Of a DNA stretch of 64,000 nt, positions 46,301 through 59,900 are shown piece after piece. The notes beneath the pieces are model-generated. The model saw nothing but the letters and a program-made list of their open reading frames with translations, was not told the DNA's origin and made no database searches. This DNA comes from Tribonema minus (lineage: Eukaryota > Sar > Xanthophyceae > Tribonematales > Tribonemataceae): assembly GCA_017506865.1 (NCBI GenBank), contig JAFCMP010000555.1, positions 496,001 to 560,000 of the forward strand, written 5' to 3'. A program made the position numbers and the translations under genes. Numbering within the stretch: the first letter of the stretch is position 1; every line of letters starts with the position of its first letter.

Positions 46301-49300
46301 GAGCGCTGCTGCCGGGGGGGCTGTGGTGGGAGCGTCACAAGAACGTGAAGTTCTACGCCAAGGGCCTGCCCATGCCGCAGTTTGACAAAGTGGTAGGTCG
46401 CCATCGCCGCACGGCAGCGTTGAATGGCAGCGCTCGGTGTTTGAACTTCTTGACTTGAAGAAGTCATTTGCGAGATGGTCTGCGTCCGTGCCTGCTTGAT
46501 GGCTCGGACACCGCGCGAATCAATCTTTGAAGTCGAGTTTGTGTACTTGAAACGGGCGTTGCGTCAAGCACTTCGAAGCAGCATTGGAACGCAGCAGCTG
46601 CGCCGGTGCACAGAAGCAGAAGTGCAATGTCTTGTGCTATGATTTATTGAAGTTCTAAGCGGCAGCGGGCGGTTAGCGTCAGCGGCAATGGACACAGGCT
46701 GCAACTTGCCTGGTATTACAGCCTCAATCCACTGGCAAGCAGGCAGCTGACGCAGCAGATGCGCATGCAGCAGAGCACGCGGAGGGTGCTGAGCAATGCT
46801 GACACGGCCATTCAGCTCAGCCTGCTGCCAGGTTTGCTGCCTTGCTGGAGAAATCGCCAGCAGATTTTGCAAGTAACGCAGTGAGGCTCTGACCAGCATT
46901 GCGGCACCCGCCTCAGCCAGTGAAATGAGCGTCCAAGTGCCCCTGTCTCGCAGCTCTGCCATTGCGCTGTTGCACACCGCGCGCCGCTTGCTGCAATCAG
47001 CGCCCGCACGCGATCGCGCATGACAGCAGCCGAGCGCATGATCCCTCCGCATCCACACCACTCGTGTACCGCTGCGCCTTGGCACGCGACTTCGCTTGTG
47101 ACGCCATTGTAACCCTAGCCCTAACCCTAAGTGGCAGTTATGTTGACCGGCTCACACTCTTGTACCCTCACTTGCGCCACCCGTTTCAACTGCCACGCCC
47201 CGTGCAGGACGCTGCCCCCCTTCAAATGCTCGTTCCTTTGCGCTGGTGGTGCCCACTGCGGCTGCAAAGTAGACGGTGCATCTGGACCAGCTCGGAACCC
47301 TCCAGACGCAGCATTCACTTCTTGATCGCCCAATCCTAACCCAATCCCTGACCTTTCAGACGCCTCGTTTGCTTCTCAATTGCCTAACTATACCTCTAAT
47401 GCTAGCCCTTCAGACGCCTGATTTGCTTCTCAATCGCCCAAGCCTAACCCCAACCCTAACCCTAACCCTTCAGACGGCTCATTTGCTTCTCGACCGTGCA
47501 ACTCCAACTCTAAATTTGACCTAACCCTTCAGACGCTTCATTTTCTTCTCGATCGCCTAACCCTCATCCTCTCCCTAACCCTAATTCGCTGCTGCGCAGG
47601 ACGACGCCCTGCCCGACTACTCCACGGTTCTGTTTATGGCGTTTCTGGAAATTTACAAGACGGGCGGCATCTACGGCGACCTGACGCTGTTCCACGCAGC
47701 GCCGCTGCCAGAGGTGAGCACTGCTGTCATACTTCAAGTATATTAATACTGGTGGCAACCTATTTTAGTGGTAGTGCTATGTATGACCACTCACAGCGAC
47801 AAAGACGGGTGGCATCTATGGCGACCTGACGCTGCTCCACGCGGCGCCGCTGCCGGAGGTGAGCATCACTGTGTTCAATCAGATGTCTTAAAGACTTACA
47901 TTCTCTAAAACCACAACGCATGCAAAGACTACAATGTCAGCTGCAAACTTGAGCACTGGAATTGCTCGTGAACGCACACATTCGTGAGGAGCCGTACCTG
48001 CGCACCCCGAAGTCCAGATCGGTCATCATGATTGTCACAGCTTGTCAAACACAAAAAAATGGGACACTCGGCTTGTAAAGTATGCCCTTCATCGCAGTGT
48101 TCGCACGCACTGCCGCTGCCTGCGCCGCAGGGACTCGACGGCTTTGTGGTCGGCGGCATGGGCCCCGGCAGCGCCGGCGCAGACTACAACTGCAGCGGGC
48201 GCACGAGCCGCGGGCGCTACCACCTGCCGCTGCTCATGCAGTGGAGCGCGCCGCGCCACCCCGTCGCCGCGTGCATGCTCGCCGCGTACGACGACCCCGG
48301 CAGCAACCTCAACAGGCGAGTGTTAATGTTCAACTTGAAGTTGGTGTGTTTTGAAAAATGAAAACCACAAAAAATCTGGTGACAGCGCCGCGACACCCCG
48401 TCGCCGCGTGCGTGCTTGCGGCGTACGACGACTTTGGCAGCAACCTCAACAGGTACAGTTGAAGTTGAAAGTTGCTGCACATTTTGCAGATGGGAGAGTG
48501 CATGAGAGGCGCGAGCAAGCGTGCCGTGATAGCATGGTGCGTGCTTGTGCCGGATCACACGTGTAACGGAGCGTGCCGCGGACCGCATATGGCGTACGAC
48601 GACCCCGGCAGCAACCTCAAGCAGGCAAGTGTTGAAGTTGAAGTTAGTTTATGTTATCCGACATCACGTGAGAGTGCCGGGGGACGCTGCTGCTACGTGC
48701 GTGCTCGCGGCGTACGAGGTCTCCGGCAGCAACCTTTACAGGCGAGTGGCCATGTTGAACTTGACGTGGGTTCTTTTAAGTGAATTGAAAGCGACAGCGC
48801 CACGGCACCCCGTCGCCGCGTGCGTGCTCGCCGCGTACGACAACCCCCGCAGCGACCTCAACAGGTGAGTCCCCGTGTTGAACTTGAAGGTGGTGTGTTA
48901 CTAAAAAAATAATAATAAATGAAGTGACGCCGAGGAACGCTGTCGCTGCGCTCGTGCTCGCGGCGTACGACGACTCTGGCAGCAGTCTCGATGGGCGAGT
49001 GGCGCCACCCTGCAAGGGCGCGTCGAGTCGCAGCGCTCAGCAAACTTCATATTTGTCACAAAAGCAAAAGCAACATCAACATGGTGGCACTGTTTGACTC
49101 GTGGCCAATGACTGCAGCAGCGGCGACCACGGTCATTGGTGGAAGGCACTTGCGGCTAACCATCCTTTGTCACCTAGAGCTCTACGATCTTTTAATTCGT
49201 TTTCATCAACAAAGAAAAGAAAAGAATAAGGAAAGGAGGTCGGCAGGCAGAGTGGGAGATCACCATTCCGCTGCAGAAGCACGACCGCCAGCGAGCAACA

Positions 49301-50958
49301 CGCAAAGCAGCTGTCACAAACCAAGAGGTGAGCAAGCAGCGGATGGGATATCATCAATGACATCCCGCTGCGGGAGCAGGGTTAGGGTTAGGATTAGGAT
49401 TAGGGTTAGGTCTAACCCTAACCTAACCCTAACCCTAACCCAACGGCGCACAACGAGCAAAGCAGCTTTGTAGCCGTCTTGCAGCAGCGTCGGACGGAGA
49501 GATTGGAGAGGAGGTGAACCGGGGGCATGAGCAGGGCTCAGTGCCATTCGCGGCACATTGGAAGCTGTGCTGCAGCAGCTGTGGGCATGCAACACGGGCT
49601 CACTGAGCGCAGCGGTCGCGTAGGGGCCTCGGCGGCATGCGCAGGAGGCATTGGCGTTGGCACAAGTGACGAGCCTGGTGATGCCTCACGTTTCCTCATC
49701 CGGCACTGACAGGTTGTCACCTTCTATTAAAGCTGATGTAGCAGACAGTATGGGTGGTGTGGCCCACATCACTGTTGGTCGCGAGTACTAAGCGCGGTGG
49801 GGTGGCCTCATTATCTTCAGGCGCTCTTTCATCGCCGCAGAGGGCGGCTTTGCTGCAACGCGCTGGAGCACCCGGTGGGCATGCAACACGGGCTCACGCA
49901 GTGCAGCGGTCGTGTAGAGGCCTCGGCGGCATGCGCAGGAGGGATGTTTTAGGTGGCGCTGTCTGCGGGTGCTTCGTTTTCATAAATCTAAAGCTGTTTT
50001 TAAAGGTCCACACATTTTAGCACCATCGAAAGTGTATGGAACGAGAGAAATTCTTTTTCATTGATTGAGGGCTTTTTCAAATGAAAAAGCATTGGCGTCG
50101 GCGTAGCCAACCGCAGGGAGAACAGCGCCCTGTGCAGAGCGCCGCTGGACAGAAGCGGTGGTGGACGTCGATTCACAGTGCCGTAATGGGCCGCACCTCG
50201 GCCGTCAATGGATTCGGCGCGTGCGCTACGCGTGCGAGGTATTGTGGGGACGCCAGTCGGGCTGGTGGCGATGCAGACGTGCCGTAGGACCTCGCAGCAG
50301 GGGGGCTAAGAGGCTGCGTAGGTGGGCTGGAGGCGTGCTGCGGGACCTCTCGACGTCCCCTTTTGCCGCCGCCGCGGTGGCCGCAGACACGGGCCGACAC
50401 GCTTCAGGTTAGGGTTAGGATGAGGATTAGGGTTGAAGATTAGGGCTAACCCTAACGCCAACCCTGAAACTAAGGTTCAGGCTGCCGAGGCCGCGGCGCT
50501 CCAGGGTCCAGGCTGCCGAGGTGAGGGTGTCGGTCAGGACACAGCATGTTCGCTGTAGCCTCTTGGCGCCCTCCTTGCTGCGAGGTCCCCCACAGCATGT
50601 CTGCAGCGCCGCCAGCCCGACCCCCCCCCCGCTATCTCGCAGACGCAGCGCGCGCGCGCGCTGAGTCCAGTGACGGTCGCGGTGAGGCTCGCGAAGGGGT
50701 GCGCGAATCATCGCCCGCCACCGCTTCCGTCCAGCGGGCTCTATAAGTGTGTTGTCGTCTCTGCGCGCGTCGTTGGGTACGCCGCCGCCAGTGCCCCCTA
50801 CTGATGCCGCCTCCAAGGCCCCTACAACAGGTGAATGGACGCAGGCGGCGGCGGCGCCGATGCCAATGGCTACAGCGAAACCACCAATATCCCGCTCCAG
50901 AACCTCGATTGCCGCTAAATGCACGGCGCGCCACTGCACACCCGGGCCCATACTACCC

Positions 50959-50989
<31 letters not shown>

Positions 50990-53900
50990 ACACACTCTTT
51001 TTCTAGTAGCCCCCCCCCTGCACTCTCTCATCTAGTTCTAGTAGCCCCCCTCCATCCCTGGCAACAGATGCCTGGACGCCGACGGCGCCGACCCTGAAGG
51101 CTACAGCAGTGCGACCGACAGTACAAATCAGAACTGCGATTGCAGTTTGGTCTGAATGCATCGATTGCGCTTCACTGCACAACCGGGCCTGTATTACCCC
51201 CCCCCCCTCCAAACACACGCACTCTAACCCCCATCCCCTTCCCCCCCCCCCCCCCCCACGCCTCCCCCTCAAACAGATGTCTAGACGCTGACGGCGCAGA
51301 CCCTGAAGGCTACAGCAGGGCCACCGACAGCGGTCTCGCGTGCGTGCTGCACACGGTGGACGCGTGCCTCGCGCAGAACGGCCTGACCAATCAGCTCGCG
51401 GCGGGGGCGGGCGCGGTGGACTGGCGCATGTGCGACGCCAGCGCGGACGACGACGTCAAGGGGGTGAGCGCTGTCACATTTGTGTGTTTGTGTCCCCAAT
51501 GTGCTAGTGCTTCAGGGGCCGCAACTGTCGGTGCATCTGACCAATCAGCTCGCGGCGGGGGCGGGGCGGTGGACTGGCGCATGTGCGACGCGAGCGCGGA
51601 CGACGATGTCAAGGGGGTGAGCACTGCCACACGCGTGTGTGTGTTGTGTCCCAGATGTGCTACTGTGGCAGTTTCTGAGGCAAGAACGGCCCGACCAATC
51701 AGCGTGCGACAGGGGCGGTGGCCTGATGCGAGCACTGATGCGGGGGCAGCATGAATCCATCCGAGGTTTGGGACTCTTTCAGAATGCCCAGAGCGGTGCG
51801 CAGAGAGTGACGTGCCCTCACTGGCACGACCCCACCAGAACAAGCACACACTTTGGAAGTCTGCCGTTTCTGGAAACATAGCGTCTCACCAAGTCAGTCG
51901 TCCCGCGTGCACGTGCAGACCGACGCGGAGGTGGCCGCCGCGAAGGCCGCGCTCGACGCCATGACACAACTTCACCATCCACTTCAACTGGGCGCGGCGG
52001 CGTCGGCGACGGACGGCGCTTCGGGGCACGCAGCGGCGGCGGCGGCGGCGGCACCGCTGGCGGCGCCGGTGGCGTTCTGGTTGGGGCGCGGGACGTATGA
52101 TGGGCTGTGGCGCGAGCCCAAGCGGGGGTCGCTGGCGGCGGAGGCGTTCTCGCGGCTGCAGCTGACGCGGTGGGCGCCAGAGCAGGTGCGCACGCCGCAT
52201 AGAAGAAGTTGTAAGTTGAAGTTTGATTTTAACAGGTAAGTCGAAGTTTAAAAGTCAATCGCGACCATGGGGCTCTGGGCATGATCTGCTGCGCACGGCA
52301 ACAGAATATGGCGGAGGCGTTCTCACGGCTACAGCTGACGCGGTGGGCGCCCGAGCAGGTGCGCGCTCTACTCATGAGTCAAACTTCAAGTTGAAGCTTT
52401 AAGTTGAGGTTTGATGTCAGCAACTCAGAAGTTAAAAGGTGAACGCGGCGATGGGGCTCTGGGCACGCCCTGCTGCGCACAGCAAGATAACGGGCTCGCA
52501 AATCGTCCATTTGTCAATTGTGTGGCAGCGCTCATAGAAGGGGCGGCGCGCTCACCGATTATCCCGGATTGCCCTCAGCAACAGTTCGTCTGCAAGTCGT
52601 GATGGAAAAAACAGCTTTGTGACCTGCTGCATTGCTGGTGAACAGCGCCCGTACTATGATGTACTACGAGGTTCACCTTGTGGTTTACTTAATCGGGATC
52701 GAGTGAGCTCGCACGCACCACTCGCCAATTGGGGCCTCCTTCTGCAGTACATCAAGAGGTGACTTGCCTGTGGTGTACAGACGCCACGCTGTGACGCTGC
52801 TTCGTGGCGCCCCGGGTCTGTGACAGCCTGCACACGCTTTCCGTTTGCTGGTGCTGCTTGCGCACTGCCTCCGCTTGCAGATCGACCCGACGTGCCGCCT
52901 GTCCTGTCCGCGCTACCACGCCACCGCCAACGAGGTGAGGCCTGCACTTCAACTTGCAGTTGGGTGCACTTTGACTTGAAGCTGTCAGGCACACGCAGAG
53001 TTTGCGCGCTCGCCTGCTAGCATTTTGGTTGTCAAGGGCTGCAGCACGTGCTGTGGCGCGACGTCTATTTCAGCACTGTGGAGCACGTTTTGTTATCAGC
53101 GCCACAGCGAGGCCAGCCTCACTGCACACCAGCTTGAGGTTAGGCTTGGCGTGAGGTTTTGAAGTTTGTAGTGTGTGCCCATACCCAGCAACCGAGCCCG
53201 GCTTCTTTTTTCATTTACTTCAAACCACTTCGAAGTATGCATTGTCACGGGTCACGCAGTTGCAGACGTCATACCCGATCACTGCTCTGTTGGCAAGCTA
53301 CCGCTCGCGCGCGCGCATCACATGTGCCCTCACCCTGTTGATTGGCAGAGCGTGGGCAGCCTGGCGCAGGCGCAGTCCGTGTGTGCGCCAACGGTGCTCG
53401 TCTACTTCAAAGCATTCATTTTCACAGGTCACGCAGTTGCAGACGTCATACCCCCTCACTGCTTTGGTGGTGAGACTCCGCTGCACACGCGTCACACGTG
53501 CTGTTGCCCTCTTTGTCCGCAGAGCGCGGGCAGCCTGGCCCAGGCGCAGTTCGTGTGTGCGCCGACAGTGTTCGTGCCCGGCGCGCAGAAGGGCGCGTCT
53601 ACATTCCTCTTCCACGCCATCACGTGGCACCCGCAGGTGCATTTATGGCATACGTACACGAATTGTATGAGTGTCCTTCATTTTGTGGGTGAATAATCCA
53701 ATGATATTTATGTACTGGAGGAGTGCAGTATATCATGTATGTTACTAGAGTTGCCGAAACCGTATATCGTAAATTTACGGTACGGAAATATACATCGTAT
53801 GGTACGCCGTATGTTTGAATGGCATCGTATATTCCGTAATTTACGGTGGAATTATACGGTCGAACTTTTCGTACCCATTTTTTTCGGTACGATTTTATTA

Positions 53901-56900
53901 CGGTGACGTGGATGATGCAAAGGAGCGTGATGGCGGGCAGTGGTGGTGATGGCGCTGGCGCCAAGACGCTTATATCACCTCAGCCTGGCACAGTCAGCAA
54001 GCCGCAAGTGACCCAACGCCAAAGTAGTGGACGAAGTTAAAGTTCCGAAGTTCAAGATCTTCTTGCGCCACCGCTGTGGTTCTGCGATAACACTATGGTA
54101 GCAACCCTGCGCGTACTAACACTGAGCACATCCACAGCAGGGAAGACAAGCTGCAGGGGCGCAGACGAGGCAGCAGCAACACAATCGCCACGTGACCTCG
54201 GCGCTTCCAAAAGCAAAGCCAGAAAAGCCTAAGCCGTACGCCCTGGCTAGTGTTACGTGGCTCTGCATCCAAGGGGGTCTAGACCCCCTTGCTGCACCTG
54301 ATCGAAGACCCATACTTCAAGCGTTCATTTTTTTTTTAAGTGAAAACTTCAAGCGCTGTCCACAAGCATGGGGCCCCATATGGGGAAGGCATGACTTCAT
54401 TGCAATGATGGCATCTTCACCATCGTACTTTCTACTTCTATAACGATATGGTCAGCTGTACCCATCCTCATTGCCGACATTGAATGCAGTGATCTTTGGT
54501 AAATGCTTGATGCTATGCTTGCTTGTCATTAATTCAATAAGTTGGCTCACCTGTGATGTGCAGCAAGTTGAAGTTTTCATACTAGCAGCACGCAGCATCT
54601 CGTGTAGTCATCTGTGCCTGTGTTACCATATGCGAGGCGGACCATGTGGCGCACAACACATCATAATAATCACATAATTACAATAATTGCGGCACATACG
54701 GTTTACGGTTGGGTGTACGGTTTTACGATTACGGTACTACGGTTGTACGATCACAGGTACGGCATACGTTTACGGTTACGGTACGGTACGTTTACGGCCT
54801 ACGGAGTATATTTTCAAAAACCTACGGTTTTGGCAACCCTATATGTTACACATGCATGTATGATCCAGTATGCCGGGCGCGCAGAAGGGCGCGTCGACTT
54901 TCCTCTTCCACGCCATCACGTGGCTCCCTCAGGTGCGCTATAGACATACTTGAAGTGCCTGTATATACCTCATGAGTTTACTGTAGGTGTTTGGAATATA
55001 TGCATGAATAGTATTTACTGCTACACTTTTTAGTGCACACCTGTGTGTGTACAAGTGTGCCGGGCGCGCAGAAGGGCGCATCAACTTTCCTCTTCCACGC
55101 CATCACGTGGCACCCGCAGGTGCGTGTGACATCACCTTTTACGAACTACTATCTCGACGTGTATACTTGGTCAGTGTACTTCAGGTGTAGTATATACATT
55201 ATAGTACATAGCCAGGTATGCACAAGTGAAGTGTGCCGGGCGCGCAGAAGGGCGCGTCGACGTTCTTCTTCCACGCCATTACGTGGCACCCGCAGGTGCG
55301 TGGAATATCCGCATTGTATATACTCAATCAGTGTACTTCAAGTACACACTCTAAAGTACACGCATGTATGCACAAGTGTGCCTGGTGCGCAGAAGGGCGC
55401 GTCGACGTTTCTCTTCCGCGCCATCACGTGGCACCCGCAGGTGCGTGTGACATGAACATGTATCTCGAACTATATTCTTAGTTAGTGTACTTCAGGTGTT
55501 TGGAATGTATGCATGAGTAAAGTATAGAAGTATAATACTTTGTAGAGTAAAGTATAGAGTATACAACTTCATAGTACACACTCATGTAAACACCAGTGTG
55601 CCGGGCGTGCAGAAGGGCGCGTCGACTTTCCTCTTTCACGCCATCACGTGGCACCCGCAGGTGCGTGTGATAGGCATGTGTTCATATCTCGTGAGTGTTC
55701 TTCAGGTGTAAGAAGAATATACACAACATGTGCTGCAAAGTATACTCCTGGTGCACACGCATAAATGCACAAGTGTGGCGGGCGCGCAGGAGGGCGCGTG
55801 GACACTCCCCTTTCACTCCATTAGATAGCACCCGCAGGGTTGTGGAATATCATGTACTTGGTGAGTGTACTTGGTTTGAAGCAGTGCGTGGGCCAAGCTT
55901 TGAGGTGCTCATTGGCGGACGCGTGATCCTCAGTTGTGCGCTTGCTACCCCTAACCCTAGCTGCTGCGGCTGTCCGTGACGTCCTCTACGGCCGGCATGG
56001 CCGCGTCGATTGCCGAAAACCGCGTGCTGCATTGGCGCGCTCGTGGCAGTCGACAAAAGCGTGCAATGACTTCAGCGCTTCACCTTCCATGACATGGAAG
56101 GCTCTCTTGAAAGGCGTTCACTTGAAGTACAAACAGCGACGTCAAACTGCGCAGCACGACGAGCGGGTGCGCGCTGCAACCGCCACAGGCCCTGCTGAGC
56201 ACTGCTGCATGTTGTGCCGCGCCAATTGAAGTAAAGACAGACGTTGAGTTGCGCATGCGAGCCGCTGGTGCGCGCTTAGTAACTGTCATGTAACTGTCAT
56301 GAACGCTGCCGCATTATTTTTTGCTGCGCCCACAGGTGGTGCAGCCGCTGCGAGGGGCGCACGGTTTCAAGGAGACTGGCAGGTGACTCTCCTTGATCGT
56401 ACTTGAAGTATAAGTTTTGCATCATTTGAAGTACAAGCCTATATACACCCTCAGGGTTGGGGTTAGGTTTAGCACGGCTTCAAAGGAGTTTGGCAGGTGA
56501 CTCTTCTTGACGATACTTGAAGTAGAAGTCTACAACCACCTCTTGAAGTATAAGCTTATAACGACCTCAAAGGAGCAGTGCGGAAGTGCCGCTTGCAGGC
56601 ATGACCCATCCGTTGGCGCCGATTGCATCCCCAACCAAGTTGTGAGATATCACTACTTCAACTCGTGATGACTCTCCTCGAAAGCAGCAAGCTCACCTCC
56701 TCGAGCACTGCAAGGGCGCTGCCTGCGACCCACGCATAGGTTGTGCAAGTGCAGTCGTTATACCGCCTCAAGCTGTCTGCACTTGCTGTGGCAAATGCAC
56801 TGCACGCGGAGGCCGCAGATTTCAAGCTTGTTGTGGATGCATTGAGGGGCAAGGGGGGGGGGGGGGGCGGCTCCAGGGGAGGGCTTCAGGAAGGTTGGGC

Positions 56901-59900
56901 AGGTCAACGTGAGCGTGCGCTTGTGTGCTGACGTTTCAGAAGTGCGTCGTGTCTTGGCCAAAGCTTGTTGAGTTGTTCTGATGTGTTGAAACCATTTCGT
57001 TAGAGATGGCGCGTACGGCGACGGCTACGACATAAGAGCGCTCGATTCAAAGCAGTCAAAGTATAAGAGCGGTCTGCCAGCTGAACATGGATCTGGTCGA
57101 TATAAGAGCGATTTGGAGCTGCTTGGGGCTGACTGCTCTTATATCGTGTCCACCAACCACTAGCCGCCTCAAGAACGATGCCTGAACAGCCGCTTTTGCG
57201 TGGTATTCAACAACGCTCAAGCGCGCATCGATCAGTCACAGCGTATAGCGCACGGTGCGGTTCCTTCCCGGCTTAATTCGTAGCCAACTTCAACTGTTGG
57301 TACGCTACCCCTACTTAAATACTTCAAACCCTAGGGCTAGGGCTAGATTTAGTCTAGGTTTAGCCTAACCCTAGTTAAGCCCAATCCCGATATAAGAGCG
57401 GTCACGGTATAAGAGCGGTGAAGTTGGCGGGACGGACCCGCCCTTATATCGTAGCCCTCGCTGTAGTGCCATCACTGAACAGGTCGCGCGTACTGTAGCG
57501 CGAAAAAAAAATTGACAAGTACGCGTACGAGTATTGAAATGCTTGTGAGAGCAGCTACAGGTACGAGTTTAATTTGTGCTCTGTGAAACGTGTACGCGTA
57601 TACTTGTTGAACAGGTTATTGCTGATCGAACAGTTTTTTTGCCTGTTTCAACGTGTTTTTGAGCTGTTGTACAAGATTCCTTTCAGCATTGTCCTATGTC
57701 GTGTACCAGAATATTCATAAGATTGAATCCGCCCTGCGAACATCTTCTGTTGAGGCTCGTTAAGGCTCGAAAGCCGTGCGTGCTGTAAAAGGCACAAAAT
57801 ACAACAGGATGTACTGATTCAAATTTAGAAGCACTTGCTAGCTGGCATGCACAATGCACGTGCAGCTTCCTAGCATGCACATCTCTGTGACAGTAGCTCT
57901 GGGCAGCGCAGCGTGGCGTTGAACTTGGTGTCGATGCAAAGCGAATGCTCGCTATATATGCTCGCTGTAGAATTCAAACGCCATTACGTCCGAGTTGCTA
58001 CGGTCTCAGCTCTTTGTAGCTGCTATATGACCTGTTTTATTGTTGGTGCTTGCGTGCAATCGCAGTGCCAACGCTCGCAGCTGCAGAAAAACTTCGGCCC
58101 AACCCAACTTCAAATGTTTATTCTCGCGGAGCTAGCGGAGCGAAAGAAAGCAGTAATATGAGAATAACTCGTACCGCGATTTAACAGCTGTGGACCAGTA
58201 CAGTTTTCACTCAATACCTCGCACAACAGGTTACGCGTACAAGTTATTCCGCGGCCATAGATACGAGTTGAAACGCACGTCAAAACCTCGACTCATATGC
58301 GTGCCACGGGCGTACGCGCTATCTCTGCGTTTCATGCCCTACTGCTTCAGCTGTGTGGCACTGTGTACCTGCACTGGGGCATAGCGTCTTGCTGGGACGC
58401 ACAGAGCAGGCAGCTGCGGCGGTCCCCGCAGATTTCACATCGACAGCGGTCTGCTGTACATTTCTCGAAACACCTGCAATTGAGTACCTGCTGTGGTATA
58501 TCCACAGAATAGAAAATCTGATAGTGCAGGTATTATTGGCCAAGGGGTACACGCACTACATTCTGAAAACTCAGGGTAGCTGTGGATTGGTCATAACACG
58601 GTGACAGCACCAGCTGTTGTCCAATTGCTAAGCACCCTTGAGCGGAGCTAGTACTATGGTGGGGGACCACGTGGGAAGCCTCCGTGCTGTACTCTTTTTG
58701 TCTGTGCTGCTGCTCGTTTGAGAGAACAATTAGTACGCTAGAATCTTCAGGTCACTATTTTTGTCGGTAGCAGTAGACTCTCTGCAATCTTCAGGTTGCA
58801 TGCCATACAACGCCCGGTACTGCCGCATAACGCTACATGGTACACTAAGAACGTTCTCTTCCTGCGCTTCGGAAGGAACTTGGCATCGCCTGGATGGTTA
58901 CCGTCTTGAGGAGTTGGTACCTATGCACACTAGAGACGTGCATTGAAAGTGATGATTTCAGACTTATGAAAAACTCATGTTCAAAATATTTGCGCAGCGG
59001 CGCTCTTTGCCCCCGAGTGAGGGTTTTGGTCGCGCCTGCCAGTTTGCCATGGCTCAGCTCAAGTCCTCTGCTGAGCACTGCTCGCGGAATCCTTTTTTTG
59101 CATGCATACCCCACGCCTCAGATACCTACCCAATGTCGGCGGCGGCGAGGGCAAGATGGGCATCCGCATGGCTGCCTTCCCCTTCATCGAAGAGCGCGAG
59201 GTGCGTGCTGCGCTTGCGCATGGAGGCGGTGCGTCACCTTGTTGAATTTTCCTGTTGATGTTTTCCGCGTACGCCGCGGCGGCAGCGCACGCTCTCCCCT
59301 CACAAAATTCAACAACGCCAGCCTCGACATCAGTCAGCGAGTGACAAACGACACTGGCATATGGACGCCTAGCCGCCCGGCGAAAGCCCATTGGTCACAG
59401 CGTCGCCTGCGATGAAGGTGGTCACATGTACAGCTGCGTTAATGTCTACTTCATCAGATATTGGTACTGCCAGTCTTTTGGCTTCAATTTGGTGATGCGC
59501 GTGCGTGGCAGCACGCTTGCAGCGCGCGGCATGGCAAGAGCTGCGTCGTGTCAGAGCACCCTGAGGTCGCAAACGCTTCGACTTCCGAGCAATGCTGTGC
59601 ACCCCCAGGGCTGCGCGCTCACAGACAGGTGTGTCGGCACAGCACAAAATACGTCACTCAGACAAGCCAGGGGCAGTAGTGCAGGCTTGGGGGGCTCTGT
59701 CGCACCCCGCCAAACATTTAGCACCGCGCTTTCAAGTTGCATTCTTCTTGTACCAGCCTTCAACTCGTGGGGCTCGGCGTACTGCACCTGCTAATTGCCG
59801 CATTCTCGCTTCCACACGGTCGTGACGGCCCCCGCACTCTCTAGCGCACTGCGCGAACATCGCCATGAAAGGGCTCACCGCGCGCGCTGCCTGCCGCGTT

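Noticed and set aside
54871-55840. Exon 9 copies as a set of mutually exclusive exons
   Set aside because: They lack the first half of the exon and a good acceptor in the right phase, so they cannot replace exon 9 as whole exons.
58150-58340. Inverted partner of 57490-57620 as a complete transposon
   Set aside because: Only short shared words were found; no defined ends or target duplication could be seen.
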